The notes: generated from the sequence alone by a model not told the origin. A stretch of DNA of 61,420 nt from an uncultured Dokdonia sp. (GCA_913060645.1 CAJXSW010000003.1:1-61420), one strand, 5' to 3'. Counted from the first letter of the stretch, positions 25,881 to 35,412 are shown. Numbers and translations are program-made.

Positions 25881-26036
25881 AAGTGTAATTATTTTATGAG
25901 TTTATAACGCTAGTTTCTCCCTAAGAAGTCTGGCGTTTTTATTTTTATGGAATACGTATAAATAATTGTTTTGATAGTATTGAAAAGCTTTTAATAGCAA
26001 GCTTGTATTCAATGTGAAAACCAACAAACAACTACG

Positions 26037-26044
26037 TACCTTTG
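26037..26044 (+). promoter_or_regulatory. -7 box of rlmN
   Basis: Perfect TACCTTTG ending 5 bases before the GTG start at 26049, so the mRNA would begin at or near the start codon. No TTG at the right -33 distance. Confidence 0.55.
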
Positions 26045-26048
26045 CATT

Positions 26049-27089
26049 GTGAAAACAGATAAGAGAGACATACGTAAATTAAGTAAGGAAGAACTCAGAG
26101 ATTTTTTTGTATCTCAAGGAGATAAACCCTTCCGCGGAAATCAGGTATATGAATGGCTGTGGCAAAAAGGCGCACACGATTTTATAGATATGACAAACCT
26201 GTCTAAGGATACTCGTATACTTCTAGATGAGAACTTCGTGATTAATCACATACGCGTAGATCAAATGCAGCGCAGTAGTGATGGTACCATAAAAAATGGT
26301 GTTGAGCTACATGACGGTCTTATGGTCGAGTCTGTATTGATTCCTACAAAAAATAGAACGACTGCTTGTGTTTCATCACAAGTAGGCTGCAGTCTTAACT
26401 GTAAGTTCTGTGCTACCGCACGTTTAAAGCGTATGCGTAATCTCAATCCAGATGAGATTGTAGATCAAGTTGTAGTGATAGATAGGCAAAGTAGGCTATA
26501 TCACGATAAGCCGCTCTCTAATATTGTCTTTATGGGAATGGGAGAGCCTTTAATGAATTATAATAATGTCATTAAAGCAATAGACAAAATCACAGATCCA
26601 GAAGGATTAGGGATGTCGCCTAAGCGTATTACCGTATCTACCTCTGGAGTTCCTAAGATTATTAAAAAAATGGCAGATGATGACGTGAAGTTTAATCTTG
26701 CCGTTTCATTACACTCTGCACTTGATAATGTGCGTACAGAGATTATGCCTTTTAATGAGCAAATGCCACTTGCAGATCTTAAAGAGGCACTTATTTACTG
26801 GTATGAAAAAACAGGAAAACGCATTACATACGAATATGTAGTGTGGGATGGTATTAATGATCGCCACATTGATATTATGGCACTATTAGACTTTTGTAAA
26901 GCGGTACCTAGCAAAGTAAATATCATTGAGTATAACCCTATTGACGATGGTCAGTTCCAGCAAGCAAATCCTGAAGCAATAGACCGCTATGTGTCGGTTC
27001 TAGAAGCAAATGGTGTGACAGTGACCGTGCGTAGATCAAGAGGAAAGGATATTGATGCAGCCTGCGGACAACTAGCTAATAAGCAATAG
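26049..27089 (+). CDS. rlmN: 23S rRNA (adenine-2503-C2)-methyltransferase RlmN
   Basis: 346 residues, radical SAM enzyme that methylates A2503 of 23S rRNA (and A37 of some tRNAs). The iron-sulfur motif is C114-xxx-C118-xx-C121 (CSLNCKFC). Also present are GMGEPLMNY and the C-terminal VTVRRSRGKDIDAACGQL, which holds the second catalytic cysteine region. It starts with GTG right behind the -7 box. The prenyl synthase gene follows after 33 bases. Confidence 0.97.
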   Translation: MKTDKRDIRKLSKEELRDFFVSQGDKPFRGNQVYEWLWQKGAHDFIDMTNLSKDTRILLDENFVINHIRVDQMQRSSDGTIKNGVELHDGLMVESVLIPTKNRTTACVSSQVGCSLNCKFCATARLKRMRNLNPDEIVDQVVVIDRQSRLYHDKPLSNIVFMGMGEPLMNYNNVIKAIDKITDPEGLGMSPKRITVSTSGVPKIIKKMADDDVKFNLAVSLHSALDNVRTEIMPFNEQMPLADLKEALIYWYEKTGKRITYEYVVWDGINDRHIDIMALLDFCKAVPSKVNIIEYNPIDDGQFQQANPEAIDRYVSVLEANGVTVTVRRSRGKDIDAACGQLANKQ

Positions 27090-27122
27090 GATGCAAAGTA
27101 GTCGTTACTTATCTTTACTATA

Positions 27123-28100
27123 ATGAAAATAGTAGCACAGATTAAAGAACCCATCGCATATGAAATGGAGCTTTTTGAAGAAAAGTTTTCACTTTCTATG
27201 CGCTCTAAGGTGGCGCTTCTCAATCGTATCACACATTACATAGTAAACCGTAAGGGTAAGCAAATGCGACCTATGTTTGTCTTTCTCACCGCAAAGATGA
27301 TGAACAACGGTGAGGTAAACGACCGCACCTATCGTGGGGCTTCGGTTATAGAATTAATCCATACTGCTAGTCTCGTACATGATGATGTAGTAGATGATAG
27401 TAACATTCGTAGAGGTTTTTTCTCGCTTAATGCATTGTGGAAAAATAAGATTGCAGTACTTGTTGGAGACTTTTTATTCTCAAAGGGACTGTTGCTTTCT
27501 ATAGATAATGGCGATACAGATTTATTGCAAATTATATCTGTAGCAGTAAGAGAAATCTCAGAAGGCGAATTACTCCAAATTGAGAAAGCCCGCAAGCTCG
27601 ATATAACAGAAGATTTATATTACGAGATTATCCGTCAGAAAACAGCAACATTAATTGCTGCATGTTGTGCTATGGGGGCTTGTGCTGTTCATGCTAAGGA
27701 TAAAGAAGTAAAACGCATGCATAAGTTTGGAGAGCTTATAGGTATGGCTTTTCAAATTAAAGATGACTTGTTTGATTATGGTACTGCCAAAATAGGGAAA
27801 CCTACAGGTATTGATATCAAAGAACAAAAGATGACGTTGCCGCTCATTTATGTACTGAATACGGTTTCAAAAAAAGATAAAAATTGGCTCATTAATAGCA
27901 TCAAGAATAAGAATACAGATAAGAAGCGTGTAAATGAAGTAATTGCTTTTGTAAGAGATAACGGCGGCCTAGAGTATGCCGTTACCAAGATGAAGGCATT
28001 GCAACAAGAAGCGTTAGAAATCCTAATGACATATCCTAAGTCTGTGTACCGAGACTCTCTCGAGCTTATGGTAAACTATGTGATAGATAGGAAGAAGTAA
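27123..28100 (+). CDS. Polyprenyl diphosphate synthase
   Basis: 325 residues of the trans-isoprenyl diphosphate synthase family. The first aspartate-rich motif is HDDVVDD (about 80-86) and the second DDLFD (about 214-218), with GEL and KTATLIAACC between. Long-chain (octaprenyl/solanesyl-type) synthases that make the menaquinone side chain match best in length; bulky residues before the first motif that set product length cannot be judged with certainty. Note that ubiE/menG is also in this window. Confidence 0.88.
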   Translation: MKIVAQIKEPIAYEMELFEEKFSLSMRSKVALLNRITHYIVNRKGKQMRPMFVFLTAKMMNNGEVNDRTYRGASVIELIHTASLVHDDVVDDSNIRRGFFSLNALWKNKIAVLVGDFLFSKGLLLSIDNGDTDLLQIISVAVREISEGELLQIEKARKLDITEDLYYEIIRQKTATLIAACCAMGACAVHAKDKEVKRMHKFGELIGMAFQIKDDLFDYGTAKIGKPTGIDIKEQKMTLPLIYVLNTVSKKDKNWLINSIKNKNTDKKRVNEVIAFVRDNGGLEYAVTKMKALQQEALEILMTYPKSVYRDSLELMVNYVIDRKK

Positions 28101-28120
28101 TTCAATAATAGTACACATAA

Positions 28121-28154
28121 AAAAAAGGCTAAACATTACGTTTAGCCTTTTTTG
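28121..28154. terminator. Bidirectional terminator between the prenyl synthase gene and accD
   Basis: AGGCTAAAC (28127-28135) pairs with GTTTAGCCT (28140-28148), with A-runs before and T-runs after. It sits between two convergent genes. Confidence 0.9.
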
Positions 28155-28168
28155 GTATTGTAAAAGAT

Positions 28169-29026
28169 TTAAGCTCTCACTGCTCGATTCATAACTAAAT
28201 CTAAGTAGAGATTTACTTTGTTTTTTAATTCTTGACGCGGAGTGATAAAGTCTAAGAAACCGTGTTCTTGTAAGAACTCTGCAGTTTGGAAACCATCTGG
28301 TAATTCCTTTCCAGTAGTATCACGTACAATACGTGGTCCTGCAAAACCTATAAGTGCTCCAGGCTCAGAGATGTTAATATCTCCTAGCATTGCAAATGAT
28401 GCTGTAGTACCTCCGGTAGTAGGGTCAGTACAAAGCGATACATAAGGTATCCCTGCATCTGCAAGTTGAGCAAGCTTAGCACTTGTTTTTGCCAGTTGCA
28501 TAAGAGATAATGCTGCTTCCATCATACGAGCACCTCCAGACTTAGAGATAATCATAAATGGAATATTGTTTTTAAGAGAATAATCTGCAGCACGTGCAAT
28601 TTTTTCACCTACAACACTTCCCATAGACCCACCTATAAAGCTGAAGTCCATACAAGCTATTACAATATCTGCACCCTTAGACTTACCTACGGCAGTTCTA
28701 ATGGCATCTTTAAGTCCTGTTTTTTCTTGAGCAGCAGCGAGACGGTCTACATACTTCTTCTTATCCTCAAACTTAAGAGGATCCTTAGAAGTAAGTTTTG
28801 AGTCTAGCTCTTTAAATTTATTATCATCAAAGAGGATTTCAAAATATTCATTACTCCCTATTCGTACGTGGTATCCATCCTCAGGTGAGATGTAGAAGTT
28901 CTTTTCTAGCTCTTCTGTATCTACTATTTTTCCAGTAGGTGATTTGTACCACAGCCCCTTAGGAGTATCTTTTTTGTCCTCTGTTGCAGTGTGTATTCCT
29001 TTTTCTTTACGTTTGAACCAAGCCAT
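28169..29026 (-). CDS. accD: Acetyl-CoA carboxylase carboxyltransferase subunit beta
   Basis: 285 residues; with AccA transfers carboxyl from biotin to acetyl-CoA, first step of fatty acid synthesis. The carboxyltransferase core is clear ([35 protein letters not shown]). Odd: the N-terminal zinc ribbon, which in E. coli has four Cys in two CxxC pairs, is kept in outline ([19 protein letters not shown], then [13 protein letters not shown]) but every cysteine is gone. From memory this is usual in Flavobacteria, so it is probably a family trait and not damage. Confidence 0.95.
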   Translation of the reverse strand: MAWFKRKEKGIHTATEDKKDTPKGLWYKSPTGKIVDTEELEKNFYISPEDGYHVRIGSNEYFEILFDDNKFKELDSKLTSKDPLKFEDKKKYVDRLAAAQEKTGLKDAIRTAVGKSKGADIVIACMDFSFIGGSMGSVVGEKIARAADYSLKNNIPFMIISKSGGARMMEAALSLMQLAKTSAKLAQLADAGIPYVSLCTDPTTGGTTASFAMLGDINISEPGALIGFAGPRIVRDTTGKELPDGFQTAEFLQEHGFLDFITPRQELKNKVNLYLDLVMNRAVRA

Positions 29027-29168
29027 ATTGTGTTTGAATTTGGTTAATGGTATTTATTCCGCTTGCGCGAAAATGTTATAACTATAAATAATCCCTTTCT
29101 ACTATTAGAAAGTAAATCCTAGCATTGTTAGGACTTATTAATTACTAATGCAAGTCGTAAAAATACGG

Positions 29169-29210
29169 AAAACGGATTACATCAAATCAATTTTGATGTA
29201 ATCCGTTTTT
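29169..29210 (-). terminator. Intrinsic terminator of fbaA
   Basis: A long perfect stem: AAACGGATTACATCAAA pairs with TTTGATGTAATCCGTTT, with short A and T runs on both sides. It lies 24 bases past the fbaA stop. Confidence 0.85.
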
Positions 29211-29233
29211 ACAAATTTTATAATGTGTTGATA

Positions 29234-30301
29234 CTATAGTGTATCGATATTATTTAAATCTTCAAAAGCCTTTTTAAGACGAGCTCCCATAGTTTGCTCT
29301 GCCTTACGTAACCATACGCGAGGATCATAGAACTTCTTGTTTGGAGAGTCATCACCAGTAGGGTTACCTATCTGTGTTTTAAGATACTCAGCATTTTCTC
29401 CAAAATAATCACGGATACCTTCTGCCGTAGACCATTGTAAATCTGTGTCAATGTTCATTTTGATAACTCCGTAAGAGATTCCCTCACGTATTTCCTCTAC
29501 TGTAGATCCACTTCCTCCGTGAAATACAAAATCAATGTGGTTGTGCTCCTTACCATACTTCTCAGAGATATGCTCTTGAGAATTTTTAAGAATCTTCGGA
29601 GTAAGCTTTACGTTTCCTGGCTTATAAACTCCGTGTACATTTCCAAAAGCTGCAGCAATCGTAAATTGATCACTTACTTTACTTAGTTCCTCATAAGCAT
29701 AAGCAACTTCTTCTGGTTGTGTGTATAATTTTGAATCATCTACATCACTGTTATCTACACCATCTTCTTCACCACCAGTGATACCTAATTCTATCTCAAG
29801 TGTCATTTCCATCTTAGCCATGCGCTCAAGATATCCTTTGCAGATCTCAATATTCTCTTCAAGTGGTTCTTCACTTAAATCAATCATGTGAGAGCTAAAG
29901 AGTGAATGACCATGTTCTTTATAGTAAGCCTCATTTGCATCAAGCATCCCGTCCATCCAAGGAAGTAATTTTTTTGCACAGTGATCTGTGTGTAAAATTA
30001 CGGTTGCTCCATATGCTTTTGCAAGTTCGTGTACGTGCTTTGCTCCAGCTACAGCTCCTAGTACGGCTGCTTTTTGGTTGTCATTGTTTAATCCTTTTCC
30101 AGCATTAAACTGTGCTCCACCATTTGAAAACTGGATAATTACAGGAGCATTAAGCGCTGCTGCAGTCTCTAGAACCGTGTTGATACTGTTAGACCCAATT
30201 ACATTAACCGCAGGAAGGGCAAAACCTTTCTCTTTTGCATAGTTAAAAATTGCTTGTACTTCGTGGCCCGTGGCTACACCTGGTTTTATAGAATGCGACA
30301 T
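29234..30301 (-). CDS. fbaA: Class II fructose-bisphosphate aldolase
   Basis: 355 residues, class IIA length. Zinc and substrate residues lie in ILHTDHCAKKL (about 107-117), AFGNVHGVYKPGNVKL and FHGGSGST; NMDTDLQ is NIDTDLQWS here. It cleaves fructose-1,6-bisphosphate in glycolysis and joins the trioses in gluconeogenesis; the latter matters for an organism growing on two-carbon units through the glyoxylate shunt. Single gene with its own terminator. Confidence 0.97.
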   Translation of the reverse strand: MSHSIKPGVATGHEVQAIFNYAKEKGFALPAVNVIGSNSINTVLETAAALNAPVIIQFSNGGAQFNAGKGLNNDNQKAAVLGAVAGAKHVHELAKAYGATVILHTDHCAKKLLPWMDGMLDANEAYYKEHGHSLFSSHMIDLSEEPLEENIEICKGYLERMAKMEMTLEIELGITGGEEDGVDNSDVDDSKLYTQPEEVAYAYEELSKVSDQFTIAAAFGNVHGVYKPGNVKLTPKILKNSQEHISEKYGKEHNHIDFVFHGGSGSTVEEIREGISYGVIKMNIDTDLQWSTAEGIRDYFGENAEYLKTQIGNPTGDDSPNKKFYDPRVWLRKAEQTMGARLKKAFEDLNNIDTL

Positions 30302-30397
30302 TGTTGTTGTTTAAAATTAGTGAAGTAAAAATAACAAATATTACTCGGAAAGTAGCCCAGATATGGAGGTTACTACGACAACGTTTTAGCTGGGTTA

Positions 30398-30413
30398 CGC
30401 TTTCGCGAAAGCG
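30398..30413. repeat. CGCTTTCGCGAAAGCG palindrome
   Basis: Full element between fbaA and tamL, about 60 bases past the tamL stop. Confidence 0.95.
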
Positions 30414-30474
30414 AAAAAAAACAATAGAATCTCTAAATAAGTTCTAAGTAGAGAATAACTATCTAAACGGACTA

Positions 30475-33045
30475 CTAGAAAGGATAATTTATCCCCACGT
30501 TATAAACTGCATTTGAGAAGTTGTATTCCTTAAACCAGCGATCACCTTCTGGGAGTGCTGGGTTGTAAGATTTAAAACCTACATCAAAGCGAAGGGCAAA
30601 AAAGTCAAAATCCCACCTTAGTCCAAAACCAGAGCCTACCGCAAGATCTTTTAAACTAGCGATATTGTTAAAACGTGATCTAGGGTCTTCTACATTATCA
30701 AACACATTCCAGATATTTCCAGCGTCCGTAAAGAGTGCACCTTCTATAGGGCCTATTAAGTCAAAACGATACTCAAGGTTGAAAGCAAGTTTCATATTTG
30801 CTTCGTTAAACTCATTAGGACTACCGCTACTTCCTGGACCTAAATCATAAGCTCTCCAAGCTCTGTTGTCGTTAGAACCTCCACCAAAAAAACTACGTAT
30901 AAAAGGGATGCTCGTGGAGTTTCCGTAAGGAATTGCAATACCGCCAAAAGCTCTTGCTGCGATGATGTTATTACCTCCTAAATCCCAGTGACGTGAGTAT
31001 TCTATTTCTGTTTTTACGTATTGAGAAAATACTACACCAAAAAGGCTTTTATTTCCATCCTCGTTTTTCTCAGTATTTGCAATTCCTCCAGCAAGTGCTA
31101 GCGCATTACCAGCAAGTTCGACACGAGTTCTTAGTCGGCTAAAGGTTTCATCAAATAGATTTTCCCTATTGTCATAAATGTGGGAAATGTTTAATGATAA
31201 TATAAGGTTGTCCTCTGTGAGTCGCTCTTGACGCTCACCTATAGCTCGTATGTCATCAATATCATCTTGAACGAGATTGTCTACTTGACTTCGGTTTACA
31301 TCATTTATAAATTGCTCTGCACCTACAGGGATGGAGAGATTTCTATTACCGTTTTCGTCTGTTATAAAATACCCAGGATTAATGTTTGCTTCATTACTTT
31401 GTGCAATAGTATTGAGATCTTCATAACTATTTCTATAAATATTAAAATAGTTGTCTGGGTTAAGATTACGCACATATTGAGCATTGATGAGGTCTACACT
31501 AAAGGTGCGTTTCCACGATGGGCTCCAGTTGTAAGTGAGTCCTGCGGTTACTGTCTGCTTGTCAAGACCTATATTTTGTTGTACTCCAATACCAAGGTTA
31601 AAACGCGTGTTAGGCTGCCATTCGGCTGGAATGAGAGCGCTTGTGCTCACAGGGAAAAATATACGAGGGAATGTGAGTCGTACATCTGCACCTATTTCTG
31701 AAATATTAAAGAAGCTATCATCAGGATTTGCAGCATCGTCTGATGCTCCAATACTTCCACGAGCAGATATTTCTAGCGTTTCTGCTCCTCTAAAGATATT
31801 ACGTATCAATAATGAGCCAAATCCAGCTATCCCAAAATCTTGAATGTTTGATGTAGACACGTCAAAGTCTGCTCTTAATTTATATTTTTCAAGAGGGGAG
31901 AGTCTTATGCTCGCTATAAGATCAGACCTTGTACTATCTGCAGGGTCTTCCATGTATTGAATACTTGGATATTTAAAAGTGCCAAGCCTACTTAGCCTGC
32001 TTAAACTCTGTATGCGATCTCTATCCTTATAAATATCTCCTGGTTTAAGAGGGATGATGTCTGTGAGTGCCTTAGGTCTATAGTTGATTTTGTCATAAGC
32101 ATATATCTTAAAACCGTCTTTTACTAAGGAGTCATTAAAAGGCTTATCTCGATTGGCATAGCTATAGTCGGTAATAATATTTACTTCAGAAACATTGTGA
32201 ACCTTGAACGGTACATCAAAAATAGAATCGTTTATATTTTCCTTAGGATTGTCTATAATGTACTCTAAGTTGGCTTTATGATTTGTATTTACAGTATCCC
32301 CAACCAGGCGTATATATTCTGATTCAAAATGGTACAGACCATTGTTTCTAAAGAGTTCTGTGAGACGCTGCGTTTCGGCATTTATGTTTCCAGTCGCATA
32401 ACGATCTCCAGCTTTAAGTAAGGAAGCACTTTTGTGAACATTATAGATGGAATCTGCAACTGGTGAAGCTATTATAGGTGTAATACTATCTAGAAAATAG
32501 GCTTTACGTTTATTAACCTTATAGTCTACGCTAGCGCGCTGGTTGCTGTCTTTTTTGATTTCATAGTCTACAGTAGCATTAAAATAGCCATTGTTTACGT
32601 AGTAAGAATTAAGACGTTGTGCAGATTTTTGAGTGATTGCATCTGTAACAATAGCCGGAGCTTCACCAGTTTTTTTAATCCCTGTGTTGATACTCTTTTT
32701 AAAGTTGCGGGCAGCTTCTACTTGCTTGCGAGAAAGTACGCGTTCCCAGAAGGTGAATTTATTTTCGCTCGCTGCTCTTTGTGCATCGAGTATAGAATCT
32801 ATGTTAGGTCTAGCAAGATTATAGATATAAAGTCGCAGCGGAATCCCTAAGCCAGGTAAAGTGGTATTGGGTTTTTGATAAAGAAAATTATAAAGCCGGC
32901 TCTCACTTACTTTCTTATCACCATCATAAATAGTGTTTTCTGTGAGCAAATGTCCATCGTCTGGTACGCGCTTTGTTGCGTCACAACTTAATAGAAACAC
33001 CGCCACTAGCAGAATTAGTGATATTTTTGTAAAAGTCGTTTTCAA
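30475..33045 (-). CDS. tamL: TamL-type Omp85 outer-membrane lipoprotein
   Basis: 856 residues. A lipoprotein signal ends at Cys21 (LLSC), then POTRA-like repeats (about 25-400), then a BamA/TamA-type 16-strand barrel with NRAWRAYDLGPG and the final VYNVGINYPF. TamL is the Bacteroidetes lipoprotein form of TamA, thought to place proteins or lipids in the outer membrane. The start codon is TTG (33045-33043): an in-frame stop lies upstream, there is no ATG, and the signal peptide begins there. A good promoter is at 33064-33093, inside the divergent neighbour's 5' end. Confidence 0.92.
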   Translation of the reverse strand: MKTTFTKISLILLVAVFLLSCDATKRVPDDGHLLTENTIYDGDKKVSESRLYNFLYQKPNTTLPGLGIPLRLYIYNLARPNIDSILDAQRAASENKFTFWERVLSRKQVEAARNFKKSINTGIKKTGEAPAIVTDAITQKSAQRLNSYYVNNGYFNATVDYEIKKDSNQRASVDYKVNKRKAYFLDSITPIIASPVADSIYNVHKSASLLKAGDRYATGNINAETQRLTELFRNNGLYHFESEYIRLVGDTVNTNHKANLEYIIDNPKENINDSIFDVPFKVHNVSEVNIITDYSYANRDKPFNDSLVKDGFKIYAYDKINYRPKALTDIIPLKPGDIYKDRDRIQSLSRLSRLGTFKYPSIQYMEDPADSTRSDLIASIRLSPLEKYKLRADFDVSTSNIQDFGIAGFGSLLIRNIFRGAETLEISARGSIGASDDAANPDDSFFNISEIGADVRLTFPRIFFPVSTSALIPAEWQPNTRFNLGIGVQQNIGLDKQTVTAGLTYNWSPSWKRTFSVDLINAQYVRNLNPDNYFNIYRNSYEDLNTIAQSNEANINPGYFITDENGNRNLSIPVGAEQFINDVNRSQVDNLVQDDIDDIRAIGERQERLTEDNLILSLNISHIYDNRENLFDETFSRLRTRVELAGNALALAGGIANTEKNEDGNKSLFGVVFSQYVKTEIEYSRHWDLGGNNIIAARAFGGIAIPYGNSTSIPFIRSFFGGGSNDNRAWRAYDLGPGSSGSPNEFNEANMKLAFNLEYRFDLIGPIEGALFTDAGNIWNVFDNVEDPRSRFNNIASLKDLAVGSGFGLRWDFDFFALRFDVGFKSYNPALPEGDRWFKEYNFSNAVYNVGINYPF

Positions 33046-33063
33046 AATGGCGTTTTCATCATC

Positions 33064-33093
33064 TCAAAAGTACATCTTAATCGTGGTAAGCAA
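33064..33093 (-). promoter_or_regulatory. tamL promoter
   Basis: On the minus strand TTG (33093-33091), 19 bases, perfect TACTTTTG (33071-33064). It overlaps the first codons of the divergent methyltransferase gene. It supports the TTG start of tamL with a very short leader. Confidence 0.7.
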
Positions 33094-33823
33094 AAATACA
33101 ATCAAACGAATAACGAGTTTAGGTCAAAAAAAGTACAGACAGCGTGAGCGCGTCTTTGTGGCTGAGGGAATTAAAGTGGTACATGAGCTGCTCCATTCGG
33201 ACTTAGAACTTGTAGAATTGTATGCAGAAGATGTTTCCGCTTTCGCGAAAGCATTACAAAACAAAAATCAAGCGATAGTAGAAGAAGTGAGTGCTGCAGA
33301 GTTGAAGAAAATCACGTTCTTAAAAACTGCACAAAAAGCAGTGGCAACTTTTAGGATGCCAGAAGCTGCACAGCTAGATAGATCTGGACTTACATTGCTA
33401 CTAGATGATGTGCGTGATCCAGGTAATCTAGGTACCATTATACGTTTGTGTGATTGGTTTGGAATTAAACAACTAGTATGTTCTATTGGAACCGTAGATT
33501 GTTACAACCCAAAAGTGGTGCAAGCAACCATGGGCTCACTAACGAGAGTTGATGTTGTTTATACTAGCCTAGAGGAATATCTTGAAAATGACAGCAGAAA
33601 AGTCTTTGGTACTTTTATGGACGGCACAAATGTTTACACCACAAGTTTACCAGCAGAAGGGATTATCATCATGGGTAATGAAGCAAACGGTATATCTCGA
33701 GAAATAGAATCTTTAGTGTCAGATCGTATTGCTATCCCAAGATTTGGCGAAGTACAGGCTACAGAAAGTCTTAATGTAGCTACGGCAACTGCCATCTGCT
33801 TGAGCGAATTTAAAAGAGGGTAA
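33083..33823 (+). CDS. TrmH/SpoU-family RNA methyltransferase
   Basis: 246 residues from GTG 33083. Upstream in-frame codons reach 32933 inside tamL, with an ATG at 33047, but flavobacterial relatives begin MVSKNxIK, which fits the GTG exactly. N-terminal substrate-binding domain (KKYRQRERVFVAEGIKVV), then a SPOUT fold with LLLDDVRDPGNLGTIIRLCDW, GNEANGIS and IPRFGEVQATESLNVATA. It 2'-O-methylates rRNA or tRNA; the target base is unknown. A palindrome inside reads AFAKA. Confidence 0.92.
   Translation: MVSKNTIKRITSLGQKKYRQRERVFVAEGIKVVHELLHSDLELVELYAEDVSAFAKALQNKNQAIVEEVSAAELKKITFLKTAQKAVATFRMPEAAQLDRSGLTLLLDDVRDPGNLGTIIRLCDWFGIKQLVCSIGTVDCYNPKVVQATMGSLTRVDVVYTSLEEYLENDSRKVFGTFMDGTNVYTTSLPAEGIIIMGNEANGISREIESLVSDRIAIPRFGEVQATESLNVATATAICLSEFKRG
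33241..33250. repeat. TTTCGCGAAA palindrome (coding)
   Basis: Core with 14-base symmetry (GCTTTCGCGAAAGC) in the TrmH-family gene, read as A-F-A-K-A. Confidence 0.92.
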
Positions 33824-33826
33824 ATG

Positions 33827-34531
33827 CTATTGGAAAGTAAAGTTTAAAAATACTCCTCGTGTTTGCATTTTATTGATATTACCTGTCCATGGGCTGTTAG
33901 GTCTGTTATCTCTCACAAGCTCGTCAGAGGTTGCAAATACTCCTTTTATACTTGGGGTAAACTTAAAGTAGTAGAGGTAAAGCTCTATGCCTATAGCCAT
34001 CTCATAAAAGAAAGGGCTAGAAGTAGTACGGAACTGTCCGGCAAAGTTGTCATCTGGATTTTTCTCGTTACTAGAGAGGTTTGTAACCGCAGCGACCCCA
34101 AACTGAACGTAAGGACGCACATTATTAAGTCTTCTAGTATTGAATTTAAGCGCAAGCGGGAGGTATATATAGGTAGATGGTACTTCTCTTAGTAAATCAT
34201 TTTCGCTATCAAAACGAGGATCTGGAGCATACAGTAAATTGCGCTGTGTGTAGACGAGTCCAGGTTCTGTACGTAAGCTTATAAACTCAGAAAGCCTAAG
34301 GTCTCCTACGATACCTACATTAAACCCCACAGAACGTTCTACTTGAATATCTTCTTGATCTGTCTGGTAGTCAAAATTGTAATCCATGGAATTTACGCCA
34401 AAGTAATAACCCCAAGAGATTGGCTTTTTATCAAAATTTTGATCATTTTGTACTCGAGCCCTAGAGAGCCATTGACCATGAACCGTTGAGAAACTTAAAA
34501 CAAGTGCTATTACAGCAATGTATGTACGCAT
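33827..34531 (-). CDS. porT: PorT-like outer-membrane protein (type IX secretion)
   Basis: 234 residues from ATG 34531; the longer frame to 34570 would overlap ubiE and place 13 residues before the signal peptide (MRTYIAVIALVLSFSTVHGQ). The mature part is an eight-strand-like barrel with WGYYFGVNSMDYNFDY near the start, VGFNVGIVGDLRL and an aromatic C-terminus (NFTFQ). The pairing of a PorT/SprT gene with ubiE is common in Flavobacteria and is the main reason for the name; general porin-family barrels look similar. It sits 4 bases after ubiE. Confidence 0.75.
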   Translation of the reverse strand: MRTYIAVIALVLSFSTVHGQWLSRARVQNDQNFDKKPISWGYYFGVNSMDYNFDYQTDQEDIQVERSVGFNVGIVGDLRLSEFISLRTEPGLVYTQRNLLYAPDPRFDSENDLLREVPSTYIYLPLALKFNTRRLNNVRPYVQFGVAAVTNLSSNEKNPDDNFAGQFRTTSSPFFYEMAIGIELYLYYFKFTPSIKGVFATSDELVRDNRPNSPWTGNINKMQTRGVFLNFTFQ

Positions 34532-34535
34532 AAAA

Positions 34536-35264
34536 TTATTTTGTAGCAGTATAAATTGTTGCAACTCCAAAAGTTTGGGGTTTATGTTGCACGTCTTTAA
34601 ACCCAGTTTTGCGTAAAATATTGTTTAACTTCTCGCCAAAAGGAAATGCATTTGCGCTTTCACTTAGGTAGCCGTAAGCATTTTTATCTTTAGAAAAGAG
34701 TTTGCCCACGGTAGGTAAAATCACTTTAGAGTGAAAATTATATCCTTGTTTAAATGGTGTTTTTGTAGGTACAGATGTTTCTAAGATTACAAAGATGCCA
34801 CCTGGTTTAAGTACGCGTAAAATTTCGGCAAGTCCTTTTTCTAGCGTTTCAAAGTTGCGCACCCCAAAGGCTACTGTGATGGCGTCAAAGCTGCTGTCTT
34901 CAAAGGGCATGTTCTCACTGTCTGCCTGCATCATCTCGATGCGGCTATCTAGTTTTTTTGCAGCTATTTTTTTTCTCCCTACAGAGAGCATTCCTTCAGA
35001 AATATCAAGACCCACTAATCTACTAGCATTTGTGCTAGCCATATTAATGATGAGATCTCCAGTACCTGTCGCAATATCAAGAATGGACGTTGGGTTTGTA
35101 TCTGTAACTAGTTGCACCACTTTTTTGCGCCACTTTACATCGATACCAAAAGAGATGACACGATTAAGTCCATCATATTCTCCAGAGATATTATCAAACA
35201 TCTGCTCGACTTGATCTTTTTTTGATTGCTCAGAAGACTTATAGGGTGTTACTTTCTTAGACAT
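34536..35264 (-). CDS. ubiE: Demethylmenaquinone methyltransferase
   Basis: 242 residues from ATG 35264. An upstream ATG at 35315 is rejected because a perfect TATCTTTG -7 box (35278-35285) lies between the two. SAM-binding motif LDIATGTGD (about 60-68), then DISEGML and AFGVRNFE, the UbiE/MenG signature. It adds the last methyl group to menaquinone, the quinone of Flavobacteria. Forms an operon with porT. Confidence 0.95.
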   Translation of the reverse strand: MSKKVTPYKSSEQSKKDQVEQMFDNISGEYDGLNRVISFGIDVKWRKKVVQLVTDTNPTSILDIATGTGDLIINMASTNASRLVGLDISEGMLSVGRKKIAAKKLDSRIEMMQADSENMPFEDSSFDAITVAFGVRNFETLEKGLAEILRVLKPGGIFVILETSVPTKTPFKQGYNFHSKVILPTVGKLFSKDKNAYGYLSESANAFPFGEKLNNILRKTGFKDVQHKPQTFGVATIYTATK

Positions 35265-35277
35265 TGCCTTTTTTTTA

Positions 35278-35285
35278 CAAAGATA
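35278..35285 (-). promoter_or_regulatory. -7 box of ubiE-porT
   Basis: Perfect TATCTTTG on the minus strand, 13 bases before the ATG; a TTA (not TTG) lies 21 bases further up. Confidence 0.6.
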
Positions 35286-35402
35286 AGGCTTTCGCCAAAA
35301 TGTGATTAACCTCACTTAAGGTCATTTTGATTGTACACATTGAACTATAATTATGACCTTTTAAAGGGATAATGATTGGCTTCTTAGGAAATGCATTCAA
35401 AT

Positions 35403-35412
35403 TTTCGCGAAA
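35403..35412. repeat. TTTCGCGAAA palindrome
   Basis: Perfect core with GCG on the right side, between the divergent ubiE and trkA genes. Confidence 0.9.

Noticed and set aside
31228-31701. 157-codon plus-strand open frame inside tamL
   Set aside because: Antisense shadow of the well-conserved TamL barrel; no domain visible in its translation.
34795-35214. 139-codon plus-strand frame opposite ubiE
   Set aside because: Shadow frame of a clear methyltransferase gene.
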